The notes: generated from the letters alone by a model not told the origin. Numbered from the stretch's first letter, positions 44,994 through 53,468 are shown. The stretch: 64,000 nucleotides of DNA from Poriferisodalis sp965262965 (GCF_965262965.1 NZ_OZ253573.1:1240001-1304000), one strand, 5' to 3'. A program made the numbers and translations.

Positions 44994-45719
44994 TCAGCCT
45001 TGGCGCTTGGCCAGCCACTCCTCGAACTCGGGGCGCCGATCCTTCGAGATCGGGAACACGCCGATCGAGCTCTCGCCCGCAGCGACCCGTTCGATCGCCC
45101 ATTCCTCTTCGATCTCCTGGGCGTAGGAGTCGTTGGCGACCTCGGGGGCGAGAAGTGCCGGGATCACTACGGCACCTTCGCCGTCACCCACGATGATGTC
45201 GCCCGGAAACACCGTGACACCGGCGCACGCGATCGGCACCTGGTGATCGAGCGGCGTGTGCAGCCGGCCAAGCGTCGCTGCGTGGGACGACTGGTGGTAC
45301 ACGGGCAGGCCGACCTCGGCCACCGCAGGCGTGTCACGCAGGGCACCATCGGTGATGAAGCCGGCGCCGCCGAGGTGCTTCACGCGCATCGAGAAGATGT
45401 CGCCGATCGTGCCGGCGTGCGGCTCGCCACGGGCCTCAACGATGAGCACCTCTTCGGGCTCGATCGACTCCACGGCCTGCCGCTGGGCGTTGGGACCCTG
45501 CATGCGGCGCTCGAAATCCTCACGCTTAGGCACGAAACGCAGCGTGTGCGCATAGCCCAGCATCCGCTGTCCCGCGTTGAGTGGCCGCAGACCGTTCAGG
45601 AAGCTGTTCTGCATTCCCCGGCGCTGCATCTGGCCCGCCAGCGTGGCGGTAGAGACTGCGTTGAACTTCATTCGCATGTCGTCGGTGAGCTCCACCGGGC
45701 GGTGTGCTTGGTCAGCCAT
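44994..45719 (-). CDS. RraA-like / 4-hydroxy-4-methyl-2-oxoglutarate aldolase family protein
   Basis: This 241-residue protein shows FNAVSTATLAGQMQRRGMQN, IGDIFSMRVKHLGGAGFITD and VFPGDIIVGDGEGAVVIPA, the pattern of the RraA/HMG aldolase family. The Gly-rich GDI and D-G-x-x-R (DGALRD) elements that bind metal and substrate are kept. Proteins of this branch act as aldolases or decarboxylases on oxaloacetate-like acids, as in lower meta-cleavage pathways; the RNase E inhibitor role is limited to a subset. GGGAGA precedes the ATG at 45719. Confidence 0.82.
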   Translation of the reverse strand: MADQAHRPVELTDDMRMKFNAVSTATLAGQMQRRGMQNSFLNGLRPLNAGQRMLGYAHTLRFVPKREDFERRMQGPNAQRQAVESIEPEEVLIVEARGEPHAGTIGDIFSMRVKHLGGAGFITDGALRDTPAVAEVGLPVYHQSSHAATLGRLHTPLDHQVPIACAGVTVFPGDIIVGDGEGAVVIPALLAPEVANDSYAQEIEEEWAIERVAAGESSIGVFPISKDRRPEFEEWLAKRQG

Positions 45720-45940
45720 GGTTTCTCCCTTGCTCGGCCCGAACGGGCGCCAGGTACAGCGCGCTGAACGGTCTCGCGCCGCCAGCAATGTAACCAAGCA
45801 GCGCCACGCAACGAGTCGCTGCACTTCTCGACAAGCCGCAATAGCCGGGGTGCGCGGGTTGCAATTGTGGTGCCGCTCCCTCGGGCAACGGCCTCAATTG
45901 CGGCACATTCGCCGACTGCGCTCAGTTCTTCAAACCGACT

Positions 45941-46050
45941 TATACTCCGCGCTGGGCGAGGTCCGACACCTCGCCTGCTGGGAACGCCGCCTCTGGAGAG
46001 GCCTGAGTTCCCGTCCGGGTGCGACCCCGGGCACCACACGGAGGGGAAGC
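45941..46050 (+). promoter_or_regulatory. Promoter -10 and structured 5' leader of the ABC-importer operon
   Basis: TATACT at 45941-45946 is a near-consensus -10 box, though no good -35 is seen. The predicted transcript would begin near 45953 and fold at once: GGCGAGGT (45955-45962) pairs with ACCTCGCC (45968-45975). GGGAAC (45980-45985) pairs with GTTCCC (46007-46012) around an inner GCCTCT/AGAGGC stem (45989-45994 with 45997-46002). CCGGG (46015-46019) pairs with CCCGG (46026-46030). The ribosome site GGAGGGGA follows at about 46040. I could not match this to a known riboswitch class. The rest of the 335-base gap, 45720-45940, shows nothing clear beyond a spaced 8-base inverted repeat (GCCGCAAT with ATTGCGGC). 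Confidence 0.5.
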
Positions 46051-46054
46051 ACCC

Positions 46055-47467
46055 ATGCTTCGAAAACTGACAGCAATCGCATTTGCCATAGTGCTCGTAG
46101 CCGCAGCCTGCGCCAGCGATGACGACAGCGCCACAGACGACACGGAGGCACCTGCCGCCACGACCGAGGCGATGGCCGGCGACGACATGGCCGGCGACGA
46201 CATGGCCGACGACGACATGGCCGAAGGCGACCATCTCGCGTGCGGTCTCGGAAACGGTCAGCAAGCGACCGGTGAACCGATCGTCATCGGCAACGTGACC
46301 ACTTCCGTTCCCGGCATCGACTTCTCGACCGGTCCGCTCATGATGAAGGCGTTCTTTGATTGCGTGAACGCCAATGGCGGCATTCACGGTCGCCCGCTGG
46401 AGATGGTCTGGGAGAACGACAACTTGAATCCTGCGGACGCTGCGGCTGCTGCTCGCAAGCTGGTCGAAACCGACCGGGTCGTGGCCCTCGCTGGAGGCTT
46501 CTCGATCCTGGACTGCCCGGTCAACGCCGGCTACTACGAGGAGCAGGGCTACAAGGTCATCGTCTCTGGTGTGCCAGCGGAGTGCTTCAGCTCGCCGAGC
46601 ATTGCTGCGACCAACATGGGACCCGCCTACTCGGCACTCGGTGCGGCGCAGGCTGTGGTGGCCAAGGGCGCAACCGGCAAGATCGTGACCACAACTGGCA
46701 TCACGCCCACCTCGCACTACTACAACTCGCTCGCTGGCATCTACGTCCAACAGCATGGTCTCGAGTGGGAAGACGTACAGCACGAGGTGCCGCTTGCCGA
46801 TGCCACGTCAATCGTGCTCGATCTGGTCAACCGAGCCGGCGACGGCGGCGGAGTGATCCTCAACTTCACGCCGCCCGAAGGCCTGAAGATCCTCAAGGCC
46901 GCCGAGGAGCAGGGTCTGATTGACCGGGTTCTTTGGGGTTCGTCCACGCCGCTGAACGACAGCTCGGTGGCGGTTGCGCTCGGCCCCGCTTGGGAAGGCA
47001 AGATCAATGTCAACGCCGAGTTCAGCCTGCTTGACGATCCTCGCGACGACGTGGAGCTGTACCGGCAGGTGACGGCCCAGTTCAACCCCGACCCGACGCT
47101 CGGCAGCTTCCAGCAGATGGGCTTCGTTGCCGGACAGATCCTCACGCACGCCCTGCTCGGAATGGACCCGGCCGACCTGGACGACCCGGTAGCGGTCAAC
47201 GCAGCGATCGGCGCGGTCGCCAACTTCGAGACCGACCACCTGTGCAAGCCGTGGTACTTCGGCGGCCTGCCACTTGGCAATGTGCCCAACAACTGGGACT
47301 ACAACGTGGTGCCCAACGGCGTCGACCGCATGGTGGATGACAGCGGCTGCTTCGAGATTGCCGAGGTCGATCCGATCCTCATCGCCGTGCGTGACGCAGA
47401 GCGGGCCGGCGGCCTCACCGCGGACGAGCCGAACAACTGGACGGGCGGCTTGGGCTCCGGCGGCTGA
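46055..47467 (+). CDS. ABC transporter substrate-binding lipoprotein, branched-chain amino acid/amide type
   Basis: This 470-residue protein has a lipoprotein signal (LTAIAFAIVLVAAACASDDD) with the lipidated cysteine at about residue 19, then an acidic linker containing four five-residue repeats. The periplasmic-binding fold begins at EPIVIGNVTTSVPG and includes VNANGGIHGRPLEMVWEND and ADAAAAARKLVETDRVVALA, the hallmark of LivJ-type type-I binding proteins. The ligand cannot be told; relatives bind amino acids, amides, urea and aromatic acids. It is the first gene of a complete importer operon. Confidence 0.87.
   Translation: MLRKLTAIAFAIVLVAAACASDDDSATDDTEAPAATTEAMAGDDMAGDDMADDDMAEGDHLACGLGNGQQATGEPIVIGNVTTSVPGIDFSTGPLMMKAFFDCVNANGGIHGRPLEMVWENDNLNPADAAAAARKLVETDRVVALAGGFSILDCPVNAGYYEEQGYKVIVSGVPAECFSSPSIAATNMGPAYSALGAAQAVVAKGATGKIVTTTGITPTSHYYNSLAGIYVQQHGLEWEDVQHEVPLADATSIVLDLVNRAGDGGGVILNFTPPEGLKILKAAEEQGLIDRVLWGSSTPLNDSSVAVALGPAWEGKINVNAEFSLLDDPRDDVELYRQVTAQFNPDPTLGSFQQMGFVAGQILTHALLGMDPADLDDPVAVNAAIGAVANFETDHLCKPWYFGGLPLGNVPNNWDYNVVPNGVDRMVDDSGCFEIAEVDPILIAVRDAERAGGLTADEPNNWTGGLGSGG
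46172..46231 (+). repeat. Four in-frame 15-base repeats in the lipoprotein linker
   Basis: Four consecutive 15-base units from 46172 encode MAGDD, MAGDD, MADDD and MAEGD. The first two are identical in DNA. They form an acidic spacer between the membrane anchor and the binding domain, and are likely to vary in copy number between strains. Confidence 0.8.
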
Positions 47468-47512
47468 TCCACCCTCTCCACGACCCGAAATACACCGCAT
47501 ACATCGGTTCGG

Positions 47513-48439
47513 ATGCCCGGTACTTCGATACTGCTGCCCTTCATCATTCAGGGCTTGGCATTCGGGGCGATGTATGCGGTGACCGGGACGAGCATCGTCG
47601 TCCTGTACCGCACCACCGGTGTGGTGAACCTGGCGTTCGGTGCCATCGGCTCGATGGGCGTCCACATCGTGTGGTCGCTGATGGGCGGCTCGCTGATCCT
47701 GCCCGAGCCTCGGGCATCGGGATTCGCGATCCTGCTGTACCCGGCGCTCGTGGCCGTTTGCGCGCTGATCTTCCTGATCTACGGATGGTTCTTGGCGCCA
47801 TTGCTCGACCGGCGTGACGCGCTCGCCAAGTCGCTTGGCACGGTGGCGCTTGCGTTGTTCCTGATGGGGATCATGAAAGAGCGCTGGGACACGTCCAAGC
47901 CGCGCTCCATGCACTTCCCCAATTCGACGTTCAGAGTCGGCGGCACGGTCGTGACGACCACCCAGGTGCTGGCACTGCTGTTCGCTCTCGCAGTCGTGAT
48001 CGTCGTGGGGATCTACCTGAAGCGCACGGAAACCGGCACCGCGATGCGGGCCATCGCGAACAACCGCGAGACGTCGGGCCTGTTGGGCGTCCCGGTTCGT
48101 CGCGTCGAGGCAATGGCATGGTTCGGGGCGGGCATCCTGTGCGGCTGCGTGTTCCTGCTGCTGCCGTCGCTGTTCAAGAGCATGGACCAGGCCACGCTCA
48201 CCTGGTTCGTGATCCCGGCATTGGCCGGCGCCATCGTCGGCCAGCTGCGATCGCTGTGGATCACCTTCGGCGCCAGCCTCCTGATCGGGGTGGTGGAGTC
48301 GGTGCTGACGCCGTTCCACGGAAACCTGCAATTCCTGGCGACCTACCGCCGACTCACCCCTGTGGTGATCTCCGTGGTTGCGATCTTGTGGATCTCGCGT
48401 CGGCGCACCGTCGTGCTGGCCGGCAGGGAGATGTCGTGA
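47513..48439 (+). CDS. ABC transporter permease, LivH type
   Basis: This 308-residue membrane protein has about eight hydrophobic segments and begins FIIQGLAFGAMYAVTGTSIV, typical of LivH. The TGTAMRAIANNRETSGLLGV stretch is the cytoplasmic coupling loop that contacts the ATPase. It starts 45 bases after the binding-protein gene and overlaps the next permease gene by one base (TGATG). Confidence 0.88.
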   Translation: MPGTSILLPFIIQGLAFGAMYAVTGTSIVVLYRTTGVVNLAFGAIGSMGVHIVWSLMGGSLILPEPRASGFAILLYPALVAVCALIFLIYGWFLAPLLDRRDALAKSLGTVALALFLMGIMKERWDTSKPRSMHFPNSTFRVGGTVVTTTQVLALLFALAVVIVVGIYLKRTETGTAMRAIANNRETSGLLGVPVRRVEAMAWFGAGILCGCVFLLLPSLFKSMDQATLTWFVIPALAGAIVGQLRSLWITFGASLLIGVVESVLTPFHGNLQFLATYRRLTPVVISVVAILWISRRRTVVLAGREMS

Positions 48440-49461
48440 TGGAGAGCGCCGTCGGGCGTGTGCTTTCTCACATGGCGCGCACTACCGGGCGCGTGCAGTC
48501 GAATCGGGCATTCCAGCCGGCAATCGTCATCGCGCTGTTTGTCTTCGCCATGTTCGCGATGCCGTCGATCTTCGACGCCACGTGGATCCACAACTTCACC
48601 CAGATGGCGATCTTCTCGATGGTGGCAGCCAGCGTGGGAATGCTGTACGGCCGGGTGGGTCTGGTGTCACTCGGCCAAGTTGCGCCTTATGGCATCGGCA
48701 CTTGGATCACGGTCCGGCTGGCGTTCGCGACCGACGTCCCGTACCCGTTGCTCATGATCGTCGGCGGCGTCGGTGCCGCCGTGATCGGCGTGCTCATCGG
48801 CCTGCCCGCGCTGCGAGTCAGCGGGCTGTACCTGGCGCTGGTGACGCTGATGCTGGCGGTGGGGGTTGAGATCATCCTGTTCCAGCTGAAGCTGCCCAAC
48901 GGAGGCAGCGGATTTCGGGGCGTCGCAGCGTCGCTCACTGCGATCACGCCGGTGCGGCGGCCGGTCTTCGCCCAGACCGACGTTGCCTACTTCCGGTTCG
49001 CCGTGGTGGTGGCGTTCATCGTCTTCATGCTGGCAGTGGCCTTCCTCGCAACCAAGCCAGGACGAGCCTGGGCGTCGGTGCGTCAAAGCGAGCCCTCCGC
49101 GCTGGCTTCGGGCATCGACATCACCCGCTACAAGCTGATCGCATTCGGCCTTGCAGCGTTCATGGCCGGCGTGGCGGGCGGATTGTTCGCCGGCCACGTG
49201 CAGAACTCGATCGGCGTCAACGAGTTCAACCGGCAGGCGGCGCTGCTGCTCATCGCGGTCGTGCTCATGGGCGGCATCAATTCGCTGTGGGGTGCGGTGC
49301 TCGCTGCCTTCTTCGCCGAGATCTTGCTCGACTTCTTGACCCAGAACGTCATCGGCCACCAGTTCTGGAACGACTTCGCCCTGACCATCTTCGGCATCGG
49401 TCTCATGATCAACCTCATCCAGACGACGAAGTCGATGGAGCGCAAGGGCCTGCTCGAGTGA
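48439..49461 (+). CDS. ABC transporter permease, LivM type
   Basis: This 340-residue membrane protein is the second permease of the importer. It has SVGMLYGRVGLVSLGQVAPY and LPALRVSGLYLALVTLMLAV, the standard LivM blocks, and a coupling region RAWASVRQSEPSALASGIDI. The N-terminal 25 residues are hydrophilic. Its stop codon overlaps the GTG of the next gene as GTGA, so the operon is translationally linked. Confidence 0.88.
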   Translation: MESAVGRVLSHMARTTGRVQSNRAFQPAIVIALFVFAMFAMPSIFDATWIHNFTQMAIFSMVAASVGMLYGRVGLVSLGQVAPYGIGTWITVRLAFATDVPYPLLMIVGGVGAAVIGVLIGLPALRVSGLYLALVTLMLAVGVEIILFQLKLPNGGSGFRGVAASLTAITPVRRPVFAQTDVAYFRFAVVVAFIVFMLAVAFLATKPGRAWASVRQSEPSALASGIDITRYKLIAFGLAAFMAGVAGGLFAGHVQNSIGVNEFNRQAALLLIAVVLMGGINSLWGAVLAAFFAEILLDFLTQNVIGHQFWNDFALTIFGIGLMINLIQTTKSMERKGLLE

Positions 49462-50174
49462 TCGAGATCACCGGCCTCAGCGTGCAGTTCGGCGGCGTCC
49501 GCTCGCTCGACGAGGTGACGCTCACGTTTCCGGGTGGCACATGCGGGCTGATCGGCCCCAATGGCGCCGGCAAGACGACGCTTTTCAACGTGATGTCGGG
49601 CTTCGTCACACCTGCCGCTGGACAAGTGATGATCGACGACGTCGATTTGCTCGCGATGACCGACTACCGGCGCGCACGCTGGGGAGTTCGACGCACGTTT
49701 CAAACCGTGCAGACCATCGAGAGCCTGACCGTGTACGAGAACGTGCGAACGGTGCACGAGCACGCTGCTGAAGACTCGCGCTCCGAAGGGCAAGACGCTG
49801 TCGACGATGTGCTGGCGTTTACCGGATTGACCGAAGTGCGTGATGCCGTCGTCCGCACGCTGTCACAGCGTGATCGACGGTTCATTGAAGTAGCACGGGC
49901 CATCGTGGGCGCACCACGAGTCGTGCTGCTCGACGAGCCGGCCGCCGGGTTGCCCGAAGAAGAAACTGAACAACTCGCACAGATCATTCGGAGCGTGCCT
50001 GAGCGCACGGGGGCCACAGTGATCTTGGTGGACCATGACATGTCGCTGGTGCAGGCGTGCTGTGATTGGACCGCCGTGCTCGACTTCGGTCGTCTGGTCG
50101 CCGCCGGGCCGACCGCCGAGGTGTTGCACGACGAGAAGGTCATTGCCGCCTACGTCGGCGACGAGGAGGTATGA
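49458..50174 (+). CDS. ABC transporter ATP-binding protein, LivG type
   Basis: This 238-residue ATPase has Walker A GPNGAGKTT, Walker B VVLLDEPAAGLP and the switch histidine in ILVDHDMSLV. The signature position reads LSQRDRRFIEVARAI in place of the usual LSGGQ or LPYGxQ form, so both glycines are missing. The start is the GTG that overlaps livM. It pairs with the LivF-type ATPase encoded next, whose start overlaps it by four bases. Confidence 0.86.
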   Translation: MIEITGLSVQFGGVRSLDEVTLTFPGGTCGLIGPNGAGKTTLFNVMSGFVTPAAGQVMIDDVDLLAMTDYRRARWGVRRTFQTVQTIESLTVYENVRTVHEHAAEDSRSEGQDAVDDVLAFTGLTEVRDAVVRTLSQRDRRFIEVARAIVGAPRVVLLDEPAAGLPEEETEQLAQIIRSVPERTGATVILVDHDMSLVQACCDWTAVLDFGRLVAAGPTAEVLHDEKVIAAYVGDEEV

Positions 50175-50923
50175 CCGTGTCTGATGGCACAGCGTCCCAG
50201 AGCGCTGCGACATCAAACTTGGTGCTTGCCGATCTGACCGTCGACCGTGGCGGTCGGCCGGTCGTCCACGATGTCTCACTCGAGGTGCCGCCAGGCGAGA
50301 TCACCACGATGCTCGGGCCGAATGGCGCCGGCAAGTCCAGCCTCGCAGCCGCCATCGCCGGCTTGGCCCGTGTGCGGTCAGGCCAGGTCACGCTGGGAGG
50401 CACCGATATCACCAGCTGGCGGCCAGAACGAGTGCGCCACGCCGGGGCGTCCGTCGTGCCCGAGGGGCGCCGGCTGCTCACCGATCTGACTGTGGCCGAC
50501 AACATGCGAGTCGCTACGTACTCGCTCGACGCTGAGGCTGCTGCCGACGGTGTCGAGTACGCGAGGTCGCTCTTTCCGGAGTTGGATCGCCGCTGGGAGA
50601 GCTACGGACGATTGCTGTCGGGTGGCGAGCAGCAGATGGTGGTGCTGGCCCAGGCACTGGTGTCTCGGCCCAAGGTGCTCGTGGTCGACGAGCTTTCGCT
50701 GGGACTGGCGCCCATTGTCGTGAAGCGCCTCACGCCAGTGCTGGCCGAGGTGGCCAACAGCGGTGTGGCCGTGCTGCTGATCGAGCAGTTCGCACAGGTC
50801 GCGCTTGGGTTGGCCACAAAGGCCTACGTGCTGGAGGGCGGACGCATCCGCTACGACGGCAGCGCTGCGGAATTGATCCACCAACCCGAGGTGCTGCACT
50901 CGGCATACCTGCTCCAGGACTGA
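50171..50923 (+). CDS. ABC transporter ATP-binding protein, LivF type
   Basis: This 250-residue ATPase has Walker A GPNGAGKSS, an intact signature LLSGGEQQMV, Walker B VLVVDELSLGLAP and the switch histidine position replaced by IEQFAQ, as usual for LivF. It ends with the typical YVLEGGRIRYDGSAAELIH. GAGGAGGT precedes the ATG, which overlaps the livG stop codon. Confidence 0.88.
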   Translation: MTVSDGTASQSAATSNLVLADLTVDRGGRPVVHDVSLEVPPGEITTMLGPNGAGKSSLAAAIAGLARVRSGQVTLGGTDITSWRPERVRHAGASVVPEGRRLLTDLTVADNMRVATYSLDAEAAADGVEYARSLFPELDRRWESYGRLLSGGEQQMVVLAQALVSRPKVLVVDELSLGLAPIVVKRLTPVLAEVANSGVAVLLIEQFAQVALGLATKAYVLEGGRIRYDGSAAELIHQPEVLHSAYLLQD

Positions 50924-50976
50924 CGCATCAGTGGCCGAGACCGAACGGCCATCGAGAACGAAGCGCAGACCGTCGC

Positions 50977-51019
50977 TCGAACCGTTAGCCGTCGAACCGT
51001 AAGCCGTCGAACCCGAAGG
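50977..51019. repeat. Three tandem 15-base repeats before the MBL gene
   Basis: TCGAACCGTTAGCCG, TCGAACCGTAAGCCG and the partial TCGAACCCGAAGG follow one another at 50977, 50992 and 51007. They end eight bases before the GTG start of the alkylsulfatase-like gene, so the last unit provides the GAAGGA ribosome site. Confidence 0.7.
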
Positions 51020-51026
51020 AAATGTC

Positions 51027-52334
51027 GTGGCAACATCGAAGACCATCGACCCCATCGAGCTGTCGAGCCGGCTGATCGACACCGGCGTGGCCGACGAGCA
51101 GATCGTGCGGGTCGACAACGCACTCAGTGAGATCGACGACAACGTGGCGCTGATCGAGGCGTTCAGCAACATGGTCGCCTTCGGCACCGACGACGGCTTG
51201 GTGTGCCTGGACGCCAGCGGGCCGTTCAGCGGAGCGGCGGTCGTGGACTCGCTGCGGGCCTGGTCCGCGGATCGCATCAACACGCTGCTGTACACCCATG
51301 GGCACATCGATCACGTGGGCGGCAGCGGCGCGCTCGCTGCCGATGCGGCCGAGCGCCGCCAGCCTTTGCCTGATGTTGTCGGGCACGACAACGTGATTCC
51401 GCGCTTCGAGCGCTACAACGCCACCAACGGCTACAACCTCATCATCAACCGGCGCCAGTTCGGACTCGGGCTGCGCCAGCGCGGGGTGGGCATCGCATTC
51501 GACGACGACAGCTTTCTGCCATCCAATGCGTTGTGGCCGACGCGCACCTACCGCACGCATGACTCGCTGTCGGTGGGAGGGCTCGACCTTGAGCTGCACC
51601 ACGACAAGGGCGAGACCGACGATCACACGTGGGCGTGGGTGCCCTCGCACCGGGCAATCTGCCCCGGCGACCTCGTGGCGTGGGTTTTTCCCAACGCCGG
51701 CAACCCCCAGAAGGTGCAGCGCTACCCGCTGGAGTGGGCTCGGGCGCTGCGCCGCATGGACGCCCTCGAGCCTGAGCTGCTGATCCCAGCGCACGGCCTC
51801 CCGGTGCGGGGCCGTGAACGAATCGGCACGGTGCTGCTGACACTGGCCGAGTCGCTGGAGATGCTGGTGAGCCAGACGATCGACCTCATGAACGAGGGCG
51901 CACCGCTGGACGAGATCCTCCAGAGCGTTTCGCTGCCAGCGGAGTGGCTGGAACGCCCTTGGATGAGGCCCGTCTACGACGAGCCCGAGTTCGTGATCCG
52001 CAACATCTGGCGCCAGTACGGGGGTTGGTGGGATCTGGACCCGGCGTATCTCAAGCCGTCGCCGAAAGCTGAGCTTGCCGGCGAGGTGGTGCGTCTCGGC
52101 GGCGGCGCCGAGGCGTTCGCATCGCGGGCCCAGGAGCTGGTCGAAGCCGGGAATCTGAAGCTGGCGTGTCACCTCATCGAGCTGGCCGTGGCCGCTGACC
52201 CGACGTCCGCGAGCTTGCACGGCGTGCGTTCGGAGATCTACGAGGCTCGCCGGGCGGCCGAATCGTCGCTGATGTCGATCGGCATCTACAGCGCAACCGC
52301 CGCCGAGTCACGCCATATCGCCGAGAGCAGCTAA
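51027..52334 (+). CDS. MBL-fold alkylsulfatase-like hydrolase
   Basis: This 435-residue protein has an N-terminal metallo-beta-lactamase domain with YTHGHIDHVGG (the HxHxDH metal site), GETDDHTWAW and LLIPAHGLPV. A C-terminal alkylsulfatase dimerisation-type helical domain follows, with WRQYGGWWDLDPAYLKPSPK and CHLIELAVAADPTS. It lacks the third SCP2-like domain of SdsA1-type alkylsulfatases, which reach about 650 residues. The importer operon lies 103 bases upstream, so substrate uptake and hydrolysis may be linked. A diverged copy of its last third is found at 54003-54482. Confidence 0.8.
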   Translation: MATSKTIDPIELSSRLIDTGVADEQIVRVDNALSEIDDNVALIEAFSNMVAFGTDDGLVCLDASGPFSGAAVVDSLRAWSADRINTLLYTHGHIDHVGGSGALAADAAERRQPLPDVVGHDNVIPRFERYNATNGYNLIINRRQFGLGLRQRGVGIAFDDDSFLPSNALWPTRTYRTHDSLSVGGLDLELHHDKGETDDHTWAWVPSHRAICPGDLVAWVFPNAGNPQKVQRYPLEWARALRRMDALEPELLIPAHGLPVRGRERIGTVLLTLAESLEMLVSQTIDLMNEGAPLDEILQSVSLPAEWLERPWMRPVYDEPEFVIRNIWRQYGGWWDLDPAYLKPSPKAELAGEVVRLGGGAEAFASRAQELVEAGNLKLACHLIELAVAADPTSASLHGVRSEIYEARRAAESSLMSIGIYSATAAESRHIAESS

Positions 52335-52480
52335 TCCTGCGCTCCTGCGGCGATGGCTTCGCAGAGTCGTTGCGGGGTGATCGGCGTGATCAGGTGCCGT
52401 ACGCCGAGGTGTGACAAGACTGCCGTGCAATCGGGATGCTGACGGCGATTCGCTAACGCGCAGGGCTGGTCAAAATCGCG
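52331..52480 (-). pseudogene. Remnant of a CoxL-like C-terminus
   Basis: On the minus strand 49 codons remain open and end in TAG inside the alkylsulfatase stop region. The peptide contains CTAVLSHLGVRHLITPITPQ, which lines up with the last residues of the molybdoenzyme at 27158-29458 (CDAVAHLGIDHIDMPCSPQ). There is no start codon and the frame is closed upstream. I read it as the 3' scrap of a lost homologue; the match is short. The rest of the 316-base gap to 52650 holds nothing I recognise. Confidence 0.4.
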
Positions 52481-52650
52481 CTACTGCTGCGTTTCCGAGT
52501 GTTCCCGACTCTGGTAGAGGTGTGGGCGGTGCCTTCAGTAGGCTCGTGTTGTGAGAGGCGAGGAACAGGCCAGCATCAGGCATGGCTCCGACGCTCGCGG
52601 GTTGGTTGACGCCATGCTCGCCCGCTGTGTCGATTCGGAGGTGAGATCAG

Positions 52651-52971
52651 GTGAGCACCGTCGTTTCCGAGGACCGAATTCGCGAGATGGTTGAATCTGT
52701 CGGCGGTCTGGAGGCCGTGCTTGAAGGCGAACGCCAGTTCAAAGCCGACCAGAGGTACCTGGAGGACAACCGCGAACGCTTCAAGGAGCAGTATCCGGAC
52801 CAGTGGATCGGAATCGTGCACCTGCGGGTCGTCGCCCACGGAGACACAGCGGACGACGTATTGGCAGCACTCCTTGAGGCCGATGAAGACATCAGCGGTG
52901 CTGTCCTGCACCATGCATGCGTTGAGGATTCCATCTGGCTGCTTGCCGAAGGGAGCCGGTGCGCCGCGTAA
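52651..52971 (+). CDS. DUF5678-like protein
   Basis: This 106-residue protein has the DUF5678 pattern in its second half: YLEDNRERFKEQYPDQWIGI, then VVAHGDTADDVLAALLEADE. The function is unknown. Genes of this type are often followed by a small aspartic protease-like gene, and the start of one appears to overlap it here. GGAGGTGA lies nine bases before the GTG start, a strong ribosome site. Confidence 0.6.
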   Translation: MSTVVSEDRIREMVESVGGLEAVLEGERQFKADQRYLEDNRERFKEQYPDQWIGIVHLRVVAHGDTADDVLAALLEADEDISGAVLHHACVEDSIWLLAEGSRCAA

Positions 52972-53117
52972 AGGGCGACTTCAGCAGATCAGACCAACGC
53001 CCGTACGCAGTCGCACTCGTCGAATTGCCTCGACTTGGTGTCGCACGCCCGCGCTCGGCCCAGCGGCAGCGATGCCAAGCGGGTCGGACGGCATGGAACC
53101 TACCGGGGAGAAAGTGA
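52959..53117 (+). pseudogene. Truncated retropepsin-like protease start
   Basis: A 52-codon frame opens at a GTG inside the end of the DUF5678 gene. Its first part, VKGDFSRSDQRPYAVALVEL then PRLGVARP, resembles the N-terminus of the small clan-AA aspartic proteases that accompany DUF5678 genes. The catalytic DTG(A) motif should follow but does not: the frame continues into unrelated sequence and stops. It is probably a truncated remnant. Confidence 0.35.
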
Positions 53118-53143
53118 CCGAGTGCTGCCGGTAAGTTCTCGGC

Positions 53144-53317
53144 GTGGCGATCTACGAGGCTTACCGAGGGCTGACGCTGCCGGAAGCCTTGCTGGAGCTT
53201 GTCGAGCGTCACGGCAACGAGCGGACGCGACACTTGAGCCAGTACGAGTGCAAGCTGTTGGAGATCGCAGCCGACTGGCTTGACCGCAACGGTTGCCGTA
53301 TTCACGTTCCGCAGTAG
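53144..53317 (+). CDS. Small protein of unknown function (57 residues)
   Basis: A GTG-started frame encodes AIYEAYRGLTLPEALLELVE then RHGNERTRHLSQYECKLLEI and AADWLDRNGCRIHVPQ. It is amphipathic and helical, with codon use like the neighbours. No family is recognised. It lies between the retropepsin-like remnant and the DndB-like remnant. Confidence 0.45.
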   Translation: MAIYEAYRGLTLPEALLELVERHGNERTRHLSQYECKLLEIAADWLDRNGCRIHVPQ

Positions 53318-53468
53318 CGACACCCTTACGGAGCGAGTGCGCCGGTTCGTGGACGGTGCGGAGGATTCCTCCTTGTCCCGGCGCCCACACAGAATCCCCA
53401 TTTCCTTTCCGTCCGCGCTACCAGCCGGGACCGGTGTCTCGTAAGGGGAACGACAAGGGCAGGACGGC

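Noticed and set aside
45955..46035. Assignment of the leader to the cobalamin riboswitch because of GGGAA and CCGGGTGCGACCCCGG
   Set aside because: In cobalamin riboswitches these elements lie close together and are followed by a B12 box; here about 30 bases with a separate stem lie between them and no B12 box is seen.
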